Of a stretch of DNA of 64,000 nucleotides, positions 50,288 through 58,846 are shown one piece after another. Source of the stretch: a virus. The notes under the pieces are model-generated. The model was not told the DNA's origin. It ran no database searches and saw only the letters and a list, made by a program, of their open reading frames with translations. The position numbers were made by a program, and so were the translations under genes. The stretch spans positions 1 through 64,000 of IMG/VR virus record IMGVR_UViG_3300032116_000035; one strand, 5' to 3'. How positions within the stretch are numbered: position 1 is the first letter of the stretch; each line of letters starts with the position of its first letter.

Positions 50288-50518
50288 ATGAGCAATATCA
50301 CAAAAGTAGCAAAACAATTGGCTGAAGCCAATCCTAAAATCTCTAAAGCATACAAGTATGATCTTGTGATGCGTGAGTTTGACAACAAGGTTGAATTGAT
50401 CGGTCTTGTTGATGATCCAACATATGACATTGCCGATTTTGTCGGTCGTGAAATGTTGTTTCCAAAAAAGTGGGTAACACTTGATGTTTATGAACCAACT
50501 ACAAGGGTATCTGTATGA
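50288..50518 (+). CDS. 76-residue hypothetical protein
   Basis: Not recognised. An N-terminal helix (NITKVAKQLAEANPKISKAYKYD) precedes two or three strands (NKVELIGLVDDP; KKWVTLDVYE). It lies between dCMP deaminase and the polymerase, with three bases before it and a four-base overlap (ATGA) with the next gene. Confidence 0.55.
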   Translation: MSNITKVAKQLAEANPKISKAYKYDLVMREFDNKVELIGLVDDPTYDIADFVGREMLFPKKWVTLDVYEPTTRVSV

Positions 50519-50823
50519 GTGAAATAGTTTGTATCACATTTAAAACACATCAAACAATCATTGGTGAAGTAGTTGATAAAGGTGAGATTGGTGTAAAAGT
50601 AAAAAACCCAATGCAAGTCATTGCAGTGCCACCACGTTCAGCAAGTGATCCGGGTGGTGTTGGCTTTGCGCCATATCTTGCTTTTGTTGAAGAGTTTGAT
50701 AAAGGTATTACTTTCAATAATAATGACATTCTAACAACCAATACACCCGTTTCTGATTTGCTGGCACAATATAGAAAAATGTTTAGCCGAATTGAAATTG
50801 CACCACCTGGTCTTGTGATTTAA
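50515..50823 (+). CDS. Small Sm-like beta protein next to DNA polymerase
   Basis: A 102-residue protein with strands IVCITFKTHQTIIGEVVDKGEIGVKVKNPMQVI followed by a proline-rich turn and FAPYLAFVEEFDKGITFNNNDILTT. The pattern (short strands, KTxxxIIGEV, NPMxV) resembles the protein at 25085 (RMQSGEDIMASM, NDPMRIV), so the two may be distant paralogues of an Sm-like fold. Overlaps the polymerase start by one base. Confidence 0.55.
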   Translation: MSEIVCITFKTHQTIIGEVVDKGEIGVKVKNPMQVIAVPPRSASDPGGVGFAPYLAFVEEFDKGITFNNNDILTTNTPVSDLLAQYRKMFSRIEIAPPGLVI

Positions 50824-53351
50824 TGAGTAAATATTATACGAATGTTTGCGTCCACGGCAATCACATACTTTTTCGTGGAGTGAACAACGGTCGGAGAGTT
50901 AAGACAAAGGTCAAATACTCTCCGACTTTGTTTTTGCAGTCTAATAAACAAAACCAATGGCGTTCATTGTTCAATGAGCCATTGGAACCTATGACTTTTG
51001 ATACTATTCGGGAGGCACGTGATTTTGTCAAACGTTACGAAGATGTTTCAAACTTTAAAATCTACGGCAATACACGCTATGAATACGCATTCATTGCTGA
51101 CAATTTTAGAGGGATTGTTGATTGGGATATTTCTCATCTCTCTGTCGCTTTCATAGACATTGAGGTTGGTTCTGAAAATGGATTTCCTGATCCATACAAG
51201 GCTACTGAGCCTATTACAGCAATCGCTATTCATCAATTGAATGGCGGTACTACGGTTTATGGTTGTGGTGATTATGAGGTAAAAGGTGAAGAAACATACA
51301 TTAAGTGTGAAGATGAAATCAATCTTTGTGAACGGTTTATTGCTGATTGGTCAAGCGACCATCCTGACGTTGTTACTGGTTGGAATATCAAGTTCTTTGA
51401 TATTCCTTACCTTGTCAATCGTTTCTCACGTTTATTTGGGGATGATGTAGTAAACAAGTTGTCACCATGGTCTGTCTATTCTGAAAGAAAGACTGTGTTC
51501 AAAGGCAAAGAGCAGATTGTTTATGATCTGGTCGGCATTTCTGTTCTTGATTATCTTGAACTGTACCAATGGTATGCACCTGGTGGTAAAAACGCCGAGA
51601 ACTATCGTCTAGATACAATCGCCAGTGTAGAACTTGGTGAAAGCAAACTATCATATGATGAGTATGATAATTTACATCAACTCTATAGACTTGATCATCA
51701 AAAGTTTATTGAGTATAACATCAAAGATGTGCATCTGATTTTGAAACTGGAAGATAAACTAAAACTGGTTGAACTTGCACTGACTCTGGCGTATGACACC
51801 AAGTGTAACTATGATGATGTATTTGCACAAACAAGAATGTGGGATGCACTGATCTACAACTATCTACTTGATAAGAAGATTGTTGTGCCACCACGCCGTA
51901 TTGCCAAAAAGAGTGAAGCATTTGAAGGTGCTTATGTCAAAGAACCAAAAATTGGTTTACATAATTGGGTCGCATCATTTGACTTAAACAGTCTGTATCC
52001 GCATTTGATTATGCAATACAACATCTCACCAGAGACCTTGATTGAGAAAGATGATTATACTGATGATATGCGCCGTATTTCAACACAGGCATCGGTAGAA
52101 AGTTTGCTTGACCAAAAAATTGATACGAGTGTGATGAAAGATGTGACAGTTACACCAAATGGTCAATTCTTTCGTACAGACAAGCAAGGTTTTCTACCAG
52201 CAATGATGATTGAGATGTATGAAGACCGTAAAAAGTTTAAGAAGTTGATGTTGAAAGAACAGCAAGATTATGAAAACGAAAAAGACAAAGGTAGAAAAAA
52301 AGAAATTGAGAAGTTAATTGCAAGATACAACAATCTACAACTTGCAAAGAAAGTTTCGCTAAACTCTGCCTACGGTGCAATGGGTTCTCAGTATTTTAGG
52401 TTTTATGATTTGCGCCAAGCACTTGCTGTTACACAAGCGGGTCAACTCTCTATTCGTTGGATTGAAAACAAACTCAACGATTATTTGAATAAAATTCTAA
52501 AATCTAATACTGACTATGTTATTGCTTCGGATACAGATTCAATCTATCTTAATCTTGGTCCACTGGTTGACTCTGTGTATAAAGAAAAACCAGAGGCTCA
52601 GAAAGTTATCGCCTTCATGGACAAAATCTGTGAAGAGAAAATTCAACCATATATTGATAAGAGTTATCAAGAACTTGCTGAATATGTTCATGCGTTCGAC
52701 CAAAAAATGCAGATGAAACGTGAAGGCTTGTCCGATAAAGGTATCTGGACTGCAAAGAAACGTTATATTCTAAATGTGTACAACAACGAAGGTGTTCAGT
52801 ATGCAAAACCAAAAATCAAGGTCATGGGTCTTGAGATGGTCAAGTCATCTACACCTACCGCTGTACGTGCCAAGATGTATCAATTGGTTGATTTGGTTGT
52901 AAACACCGACGAAGAAACGGTACAAAAGTTTGTTGCCGACTTTAGAGAAGAGTTTCGTAAGTTACCTGTTGAAGATATTTCTTTTCCACGTGGCTGTAAT
53001 GGCTTGAAAGAATATGCGGATTCTGTTACAATATACAAGAAAGGCACACCTATTCATGTGAAGGGTGCAATACTGTATAATCATTTCCTTAAACAGCACA
53101 ATCTGATGACTAAGTATCCTTTGATACAAGAAGGTGAAAAGTTGAAGTTTACCTATCTCAAAACACCAAACCCTTTCAGAGATATGGTTGTTTCATTTCC
53201 AACAAGATTGCCAAAAGAGTTTGAGTTGCAAGAATATATTGATTATGAAACACAGTTTGAAAAAACATTTCTTGAACCGATTAAATTGATTCTTGATTGT
53301 ATCGGTTGGCAAACAGAGAAGCAATACACACTTGAGAGTTTCTTTTCATGA
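50823..53351 (+). CDS. gp43: DNA polymerase gp43 (family B)
   Basis: An 842-residue replicative polymerase (T4 898). Exonuclease: FIDIEVGSENG (Exo I), GWNIKFFDIPYL (Exo II), YNIKDVHLI (Exo III). Polymerase: SFDLNSLYPHLI (motif A), KKVSLNSAYGAMG (motif B), ASDTDSIYLNL (motif C). The C-terminal peptide (TLESFFS) has the hydrophobic clamp-binding look. The gene is intact, with no intron. In T4 it follows regA; here about 3.4 kb of accessory genes intervene. Confidence 0.97.
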   Translation: MSKYYTNVCVHGNHILFRGVNNGRRVKTKVKYSPTLFLQSNKQNQWRSLFNEPLEPMTFDTIREARDFVKRYEDVSNFKIYGNTRYEYAFIADNFRGIVDWDISHLSVAFIDIEVGSENGFPDPYKATEPITAIAIHQLNGGTTVYGCGDYEVKGEETYIKCEDEINLCERFIADWSSDHPDVVTGWNIKFFDIPYLVNRFSRLFGDDVVNKLSPWSVYSERKTVFKGKEQIVYDLVGISVLDYLELYQWYAPGGKNAENYRLDTIASVELGESKLSYDEYDNLHQLYRLDHQKFIEYNIKDVHLILKLEDKLKLVELALTLAYDTKCNYDDVFAQTRMWDALIYNYLLDKKIVVPPRRIAKKSEAFEGAYVKEPKIGLHNWVASFDLNSLYPHLIMQYNISPETLIEKDDYTDDMRRISTQASVESLLDQKIDTSVMKDVTVTPNGQFFRTDKQGFLPAMMIEMYEDRKKFKKLMLKEQQDYENEKDKGRKKEIEKLIARYNNLQLAKKVSLNSAYGAMGSQYFRFYDLRQALAVTQAGQLSIRWIENKLNDYLNKILKSNTDYVIASDTDSIYLNLGPLVDSVYKEKPEAQKVIAFMDKICEEKIQPYIDKSYQELAEYVHAFDQKMQMKREGLSDKGIWTAKKRYILNVYNNEGVQYAKPKIKVMGLEMVKSSTPTAVRAKMYQLVDLVVNTDEETVQKFVADFREEFRKLPVEDISFPRGCNGLKEYADSVTIYKKGTPIHVKGAILYNHFLKQHNLMTKYPLIQEGEKLKFTYLKTPNPFRDMVVSFPTRLPKEFELQEYIDYETQFEKTFLEPIKLILDCIGWQTEKQYTLESFFS

Positions 53352-53893
53352 AAAATATACGTGTAATCAGAACTGGTATTAATGTCTCAAAGATATTGAA
53401 ACAGTTGCAGCAGTATCCAGAAGACTGGGGCAACCAAAAAAAAGTAAAAGGCACTGAACAACTTGACCATGAGAAGTACATTGTTACAACCGATGTACTT
53501 CAGTTGGTTATGGCAGGTTTGGAAAGAGAAGAACAATTTGTTGGTGATAGTGAACTTTGTATTCCAACACCGGCATACAAGCATCACACAGAAATCATAA
53601 GTTTTGTCAAAAGACATTTTAAAAAGTTTTGTCGTTGTGGTTTTTTGAAATTAGGTGTTGGTCAAACAGTTGGTAGACATATAGATGAAGGTACTTATTA
53701 TCTGACAAAGGATCGTTATCATCTATCAATACAAGGTAGATACGAATACTTTGTTGGTGATGAATCAGTTATTGTTGAACCAGGAACTTTACTTTGGTTT
53801 AATAATAAGGCATTACACGGAACACTCAATGTCGGTGACGTTGATAGGATAACTTTTGTTTTTGATGTACCACACTCTAAAAACAATCCATGA
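53348..53893 (+). CDS. Aspartyl/asparaginyl beta-hydroxylase-like 2OG-Fe(II) protein
   Basis: A 181-residue protein. KLGVGQTVGRHIDEG supplies the first histidine; RYHLSIQGRYEYFVG, PGTLLWFNNKALHGTLNVG with the second histidine, and DRITFVFDV match the Asp/Asn beta-hydroxylase family. Its substrate is unknown. It overlaps the polymerase by four bases (ATGA) and the next gene by four. Confidence 0.72.
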   Translation: MKNIRVIRTGINVSKILKQLQQYPEDWGNQKKVKGTEQLDHEKYIVTTDVLQLVMAGLEREEQFVGDSELCIPTPAYKHHTEIISFVKRHFKKFCRCGFLKLGVGQTVGRHIDEGTYYLTKDRYHLSIQGRYEYFVGDESVIVEPGTLLWFNNKALHGTLNVGDVDRITFVFDVPHSKNNP

Positions 53894-54801
53894 CACATGT
53901 AATATTACCATTTTTGACTGCTCTTGCTTTATCGGGTATTGCTGCATATTACTCGGTGATTGGTCTTGCACAGATATTTCCAGGTTCATACTGGCCTATC
54001 ATCATTATGGGTTCTGTGCTTGAAGCAGCAAAACTGGTAACTGTGTCGTGGGTATACAATCATTGGAAAACAACATTCTCTGCACTCAAACTTTACTTCC
54101 TCATTGCTGTGGTTCTGTTGATGGGTATTACATCAATGGGAATCTTTGGGTATCTTTCAAAAGCACACATTGAACATTCAAGCACAATAGCACCACAAGC
54201 AGCAAAGGTAGAAATCTATGATGAAAAGATCAAAGTTATTCAATCGCAAATTGAGAGGAACAACAAGAACCTTAGTCAGTATGATGAGGCTGTCGATCAA
54301 ATTATGGGCAGAACGAAAGATGAAAAGGGGGCTGAACGGGCGAACCAAATTCGTAAAGCCCAACAGAAAGACCGTGAGAGAATCATTGCTGAGACTAAGA
54401 GGCTACAAAAAGAAATACAGTTACTCACGGAAGAGAAGCTCCCTTTATCCTTGGAAGTTAAAAAGGCTGAATCGGATTTGGGGCCTATAAAATATGTGGC
54501 AGAAGTAGTTTATGGCACACAAGATCGTGACTTGATTGATAAAGCAGTACGATTGGTTATCTTCATCATCATTATTGTATTTGACCCACTTGCTGTGTTA
54601 TTATTGATAGCAGCAAATCAAACATACCGCAGAATTAGAGAAGATAAAGGTGAGATTGAACCGATCAAAAAGGCAGTAAAGAAGAAAAAACTTGACAGCA
54701 CACCGTCACGCACGTTAGAATCATTCTTTGTGGATGATAAGCACACGGTAATACCAAAAGACAAAATTGCAGATATTGGAGATATGAATGAGCGTACTTG
54801 A
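53890..54801 (+). CDS. Membrane protein with central coiled coil
   Basis: A 303-residue protein. Predicted membrane segments: about 5-27 (ILPFLTALALSGIAAYYSVIG), 33-55, 67-90 (LYFLIAVVLLMGITSMGIFGY) and 221-243 (AVRLVIFIIIIVFDPLAVLL). Between the third and fourth is about 115 residues of charged coiled coil (EIYDEKIKVIQSQIERNNKNL). The C-terminus is basic. Similar membrane proteins are present in aquatic T4-like phages near uvsX. Function unknown; a holin is unlikely given size and place. Confidence 0.75.
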   Translation: MTHVILPFLTALALSGIAAYYSVIGLAQIFPGSYWPIIIMGSVLEAAKLVTVSWVYNHWKTTFSALKLYFLIAVVLLMGITSMGIFGYLSKAHIEHSSTIAPQAAKVEIYDEKIKVIQSQIERNNKNLSQYDEAVDQIMGRTKDEKGAERANQIRKAQQKDRERIIAETKRLQKEIQLLTEEKLPLSLEVKKAESDLGPIKYVAEVVYGTQDRDLIDKAVRLVIFIIIIVFDPLAVLLLIAANQTYRRIREDKGEIEPIKKAVKKKKLDSTPSRTLESFFVDDKHTVIPKDKIADIGDMNERT

Positions 54802-55849
54802 TAAACTAAAAAAAGCATCAACGATTAAAGAGACATCGGTGCTTTCTAAATCAAAGTTTTTTACCGATAAAGATATGATTCAAACTGATGTGCCTATCAT
54901 TAACGTGGCACTATCAGGTAATTTAGATGGTGGTTTGACACCAGGTCTAACGATGTTTGCTGGTCCATCAAAACATTTTAAAACCGCATTTGCTTTACTC
55001 ATGGCAAAATCATACATGAAGAAGTATGAAGACGCTGTTGTTCTGTTTTATGATTCTGAGTTCGGCACACCACAAAGTTATTTTGACGCATTCGGTATTG
55101 ATACTGAAAGAGTGTTACACACACCAATTACCGATGTTGAACAATTGAAACATGATATCATGAATCAGTTGCAAAATATTGAAAAAGATGATAAAGTGAT
55201 TATTGTGCTTGATTCGATTGGCAATTTGGCTTCAAAGAAAGAAGTTGAAGATTCAATTGAAGGTAAATCTGTTGCTGACATGAGCCGAGCAAAACAGATG
55301 AAATCTTTGTTTCGTATGGTCACACCACATTTGACAATCAAAGACATTCCAATGATTGTTGTCAATCACACATACAAAGAGATTGGTATGTATCCTAAAG
55401 ATATCGTTGGTGGTGGCACAGGTTCTTATTACTCAGCAGACACAATCTGGATTCTTGGTCGTCAACAAGACAAAGATGGTACAGAAATTGTCGGCTATAA
55501 CTTCATTATCAACGTAGAAAAAAGTAGATATGTCAGAGAAAAATCCAAAATACCTGTTACTGTATCCTTTGACGGTGGTATTAACAAGTGGTCTGGCCTA
55601 TTGGATATTGCACTCGAAGGTAATTTCGTCACTAAGCCAAGCAATGGTTGGTACGCTAAAGTAGATCAAGAAACTGGTGAAGTTCTTGAGAAGAAACGTT
55701 TTGCTGATACTCAAAATGAAGAGTTCTGGAAAGATATTCTTGCAAATGAAAGTTTCAAAGAATATGTAAGGAAAAAATATGAAATCACTTATAGCAGCAT
55801 TCTTGGAGAAGATGCCGTTTTGGAAGAAGAAGATGAAGCCACAAATTAA
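54788..55849 (+). CDS. uvsX: RecA-like recombinase UvsX
   Basis: A 353-residue recombinase (T4 about 390). Walker A is GPSKHFKT, Walker B VIIVLDSIGN; VNVALSGNLDGGLTPG and the DNA-binding loop region (VVNHTYKEIGMYPKDIVGGGTG) follow. It carries out strand exchange and starts recombination-dependent replication with UvsY and gp41. It overlaps the membrane-protein gene by 14 bases. Confidence 0.95.
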   Translation: MSVLDKLKKASTIKETSVLSKSKFFTDKDMIQTDVPIINVALSGNLDGGLTPGLTMFAGPSKHFKTAFALLMAKSYMKKYEDAVVLFYDSEFGTPQSYFDAFGIDTERVLHTPITDVEQLKHDIMNQLQNIEKDDKVIIVLDSIGNLASKKEVEDSIEGKSVADMSRAKQMKSLFRMVTPHLTIKDIPMIVVNHTYKEIGMYPKDIVGGGTGSYYSADTIWILGRQQDKDGTEIVGYNFIINVEKSRYVREKSKIPVTVSFDGGINKWSGLLDIALEGNFVTKPSNGWYAKVDQETGEVLEKKRFADTQNEEFWKDILANESFKEYVRKKYEITYSSILGEDAVLEEEDEATN

Positions 55850-56144
55850 TGAAGATTTCACACTTCTTGATTCTGATGATGGATTTAAAACTGGTGTTGG
55901 CATACTAAAGGGTCCGTATCAGGGAGTTCTTTATCATTATGGTAAAGTTAGACTATCTGAAGAAGAAGACCATGCTAAGATGACTTTTTCTTATACAATA
56001 GTCACTTCACCACAAATACCGATTGATGATTTAACGCAGGACACCGAGTTTCATACACTCATTGGTGACATATTAACTGAAATTTTAACCTCAAAGAATT
56101 ATGAAGCGCCTAGAGACTACGATCCTGAAGAATTTGATATTTAA
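55779..56144 (+). CDS. Small protein overlapping uvsX
   Basis: A 121-residue protein not recognised. The body (LLDSDDGFKTGVGILKGPYQGVLYHYGKVRLSEEEDHAKMTFSYTIVTSP) is a beta-rich domain conserved in pattern with small proteins behind uvsX in related phages. Two starts are possible: ATG 55779 with AAGGA at good distance but 71 bases inside uvsX, or ATG 55833 with 17 bases of overlap, giving MKPQINEDF. It overlaps gp41 by 44 bases. Confidence 0.6.
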   Translation: MKSLIAAFLEKMPFWKKKMKPQINEDFTLLDSDDGFKTGVGILKGPYQGVLYHYGKVRLSEEEDHAKMTFSYTIVTSPQIPIDDLTQDTEFHTLIGDILTEILTSKNYEAPRDYDPEEFDI

Positions 56145-57507
56145 TGAGGACTATACAAGAAAGATTATTCCTTTTTTAAAGACTGAATACTTCACAGACT
56201 CAACAGAAAAAAATCTGTTTGAGGAAATAAACGACCACATAAATCAGTTCAAACATCTTCCAACCTACGAATCACTTGTCATCAATTTTACAGAATCACG
56301 TAAACTGACCGAAGAACAGGTCAGAAAAGCCGTTGAGATGATTCGTGAAATCAATGCAGACAAAACTGATCCTACAGATGTAGATTGGCTCATCAAGCAA
56401 ACTGAAAAGTTTTGCCAAGACAAAGCAATCTATAATGCCATCATGAAGTCTGTTAAGATTCTTGATGATAGGGAAAATAAAGAAGATAAAGGTATGATAC
56501 CAAAGATGTTATCTGATGCACTTGGTGTATCATTTGATAACTCTGTTGGTCATGATTATATTGATGATTCAGATAATCGTTTTGATTTCTATCATCGTCA
56601 TGAAACAAAGATTCCTTTTGACCTTGATTTGTTCAACAAGATTACCAAAGGTGGTCTACCAAAGAAAACATTGAACATTGCACTTGCTGGTACGGGTGTT
56701 GGTAAATCATTGTTCATGTGTCACGTTGCAGGTTCTTGTTTGGCACAAGGTCTGAATGTTTTGTATATCACGATGGAAATGGCTGAAGAACGAATTGCTG
56801 AACGTATTGACGCCAATCTATTGAACATTGATATTGCTGACCTGAACTCTATCAGTAAACAAGATTATGACCGCAAGTTCTCTGCATTGAAAGTCAAAAC
56901 ACATGGTAAACTCATCATCAAAGAGTATCCAACAGCAGCAGCCTCAGCACTACACTTCCGTGCTTTGTTAAATGAATTGCAACTAAAAAAGAGTTTCAAA
57001 CCTGACATCATTTTCATTGACTATCTTAACATTTGTGCAAGTGCCAGAATCAAACCTGGTGCTAACGTAAATAGTTATTCTTATATTAAGGCTATTGCGG
57101 AAGAACTCAGGGGTCTTGCGGTTGAGTTTGAAGTGCCGATAGTATCGGCTACACAAACGACCCGTTCCGGCTTCACCTCCAGCGATCCTGGTCTTGAGGA
57201 TACTTCAGAGTCCTTTGGCTTACCAGCGACCGCAGACTTTATGTTCGCCTTGATAAGTACCGAAGAGTTGCAACAATTGAATCAGATACTAATTAAGCAA
57301 CTAAAGAATCGCTACAATGATCCGAATTATTTCAAGCGGTTTGTAGTGGGTATTGACAGAGCCAAGATGAAACTGTATGATGTGGAACAGTCAGCACAGG
57401 ATGATTTGGTAGATACCGGACAAGTTGATGACAAACCTCTGAACAGTTTTGGTGACCGTGAACGTCAGTCTGGGATGAAGAACAAGTTTGGAGGATTCAA
57501 AGTATGA
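56101..57507 (+). CDS. gp41: Replicative DNA helicase gp41
   Basis: A 468-residue DnaB-type helicase (T4 475). N-terminus ETTILKNLIFNEDYTRKIIPFLKTEYF aligns with T4 gp41. Walker A GTGVGKSLFMC, Walker B DIIFIDYLNIC, the H4 motif SATQTTRSG, and the arginine finger region follow. It unwinds DNA with primase gp61, which is not in this window. It overlaps the upstream gene by 44 bases and the oxygenase by four. Confidence 0.95.
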   Translation: MKRLETTILKNLIFNEDYTRKIIPFLKTEYFTDSTEKNLFEEINDHINQFKHLPTYESLVINFTESRKLTEEQVRKAVEMIREINADKTDPTDVDWLIKQTEKFCQDKAIYNAIMKSVKILDDRENKEDKGMIPKMLSDALGVSFDNSVGHDYIDDSDNRFDFYHRHETKIPFDLDLFNKITKGGLPKKTLNIALAGTGVGKSLFMCHVAGSCLAQGLNVLYITMEMAEERIAERIDANLLNIDIADLNSISKQDYDRKFSALKVKTHGKLIIKEYPTAAASALHFRALLNELQLKKSFKPDIIFIDYLNICASARIKPGANVNSYSYIKAIAEELRGLAVEFEVPIVSATQTTRSGFTSSDPGLEDTSESFGLPATADFMFALISTEELQQLNQILIKQLKNRYNDPNYFKRFVVGIDRAKMKLYDVEQSAQDDLVDTGQVDDKPLNSFGDRERQSGMKNKFGGFKV

Positions 57508-58067
57508 GTTACGTGAAAACATATGATAATGTTTTACCACCAATACTTTGTCGTAATACAATAGATAAATTTGAAAAAAATGTTGACCAACAAGAGAATG
57601 TCGTGCTTGACGGTCATCGCTCATTTACAGAAATCAACTTGAATCAAAATTCAAGCACGTGGAAGAAAGAGATAGATTATCTTATGTCTACTCTACACAC
57701 CTATATTGAAGTTTATAAGAAAGATGTTGGTGTGGATGATATGGCTTGGCCAGAAGAATATGGTTTTGAAGAATTGAGGATGAAACGGTACTTTCCTAAC
57801 GATAAAGATGAAATACAGTTTCATGTAGATGTAGAGAATCATGATTCCGCACGAAGATTTCTTGTGTTTTTCTGGTATCTAAATGATGTTATGGAGGGTG
57901 GAGAAACTGTATTTCAGTTGAATAAGAACGTGCCACCTAAGATCAAAGTTCAGCCTAGAGAAGGTAAATTGCTCATATTTCCACCTTTATGGACACATCC
58001 ACACATTGCAAGTCGGCCAGTAGACAACACCAAATACATTATTGGAGGATATCTACACTATCTGTGA
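57504..58067 (+). CDS. Prolyl-4-hydroxylase-like 2OG-Fe(II) oxygenase
   Basis: A 187-residue protein. Iron ligands FHVDVENHD (H-x-D) and TH-PH in LWTHPHIASRPV; RRFLVFFWYLNDVMEGGETVF and PREGKLLIFPP are classic P4H strands. These enzymes are common in marine T4-like phages; substrates are unknown. It starts inside the gp41 end (ATGA). Confidence 0.88.
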   Translation: MSYVKTYDNVLPPILCRNTIDKFEKNVDQQENVVLDGHRSFTEINLNQNSSTWKKEIDYLMSTLHTYIEVYKKDVGVDDMAWPEEYGFEELRMKRYFPNDKDEIQFHVDVENHDSARRFLVFFWYLNDVMEGGETVFQLNKNVPPKIKVQPREGKLLIFPPLWTHPHIASRPVDNTKYIIGGYLHYL

Positions 58068-58070
58068 TAA

Positions 58071-58078
58071 TATAAATA
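58071..58078 (+). promoter_or_regulatory. Late promoter TATAAATA before 58106
   Basis: Perfect T4 late box four bases after the oxygenase stop, 27 bases before the ATG at 58106, with AAAGGGTG between. It would place the nuclease-like and ligase-like genes and their followers under late control. Confidence 0.75.
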
Positions 58079-58105
58079 CTCTAATAACCACTGAAAGGGT
58101 GTTTA

Positions 58106-58846
58106 ATGAGTGCTGCTTCCGACAAGTTTGAAAATGATGTCGCTAAGAACATCAACAAAATTCCAGGTATCAAAGCCTTGAGGCCAAAAGTTAGTACGGA
58201 GTATTCGGATGTTAAAATTGAGATTGATAAATTCAAAGGTGAAAATGCCATATGGTTAGAAGTGAAAATGTCACACACAGACAATCTTTCCAATCCACGT
58301 GTTTTTTACGAAAAAGGTAAATGGCATACCACCTATACAACACCCGCTGCAAAACACACTGTAGACATCCTCAATAAATCCGCACAGGCAAAAAAATTCA
58401 TTAAAGACATTGCAAAGTTTTCTGGTATACCTGAAAAAGTAATAAAAATACCTACGAATAAAGGTGGTCTAAAAGAAGAAGGTGCTGTGCCATTGAGTGT
58501 TATGAAAGCATATTTTAGTCAACCAAGCATTAATCGCTACATTGCTAATGAAGAAAATTACAATCTCGGTGATGTCGTAACAGAGCATTATACAATTGGT
58601 AAAGCAAAACCAGCATACTATATGCAGGCGGGTGATGATTTTTATATGGTATCAAAAAAGAATCCACTTAAAATAAAAGGTATTCCTGCTCTAAGTGGCT
58701 CAGGTGATTTCAAAGTTCGTGTATCTACACGTTCAGAATTTTATGAAGTGCAAGCCGAAATAAAAATTAAGAAAATGCCAGACAGTAAATTTTCCGTGGC
58801 ACCAGGTACAAAAAAACAAAACCCATTTCTAAGCATGTCAAAATGA
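58106..58846 (+). CDS. PD-(D/E)XK nuclease-like protein
   Basis: A 246-residue protein. FENDVAKNINK (Glu9), then EYSDVKIEI with Asp35, then AIWLEVKMSHTDNLSNPRVFYEKGKW with Glu52 and Lys54 fit the PD-(D/E)XK fold. The remaining half is not recognised. It is coupled to the next gene (ATGA) and expressed from a late promoter, which suggests a function in packaging, DNA repair or host-DNA degradation. The catalytic activity is inferred from motif spacing only. Confidence 0.6.
   Translation: MSAASDKFENDVAKNINKIPGIKALRPKVSTEYSDVKIEIDKFKGENAIWLEVKMSHTDNLSNPRVFYEKGKWHTTYTTPAAKHTVDILNKSAQAKKFIKDIAKFSGIPEKVIKIPTNKGGLKEEGAVPLSVMKAYFSQPSINRYIANEENYNLGDVVTEHYTIGKAKPAYYMQAGDDFYMVSKKNPLKIKGIPALSGSGDFKVRVSTRSEFYEVQAEIKIKKMPDSKFSVAPGTKKQNPFLSMSK

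Noticed and set aside
53890-54801. Holin or lysis protein
   Set aside because: Size (303 residues), long coiled coil and place between polymerase and uvsX do not fit lysis genes.
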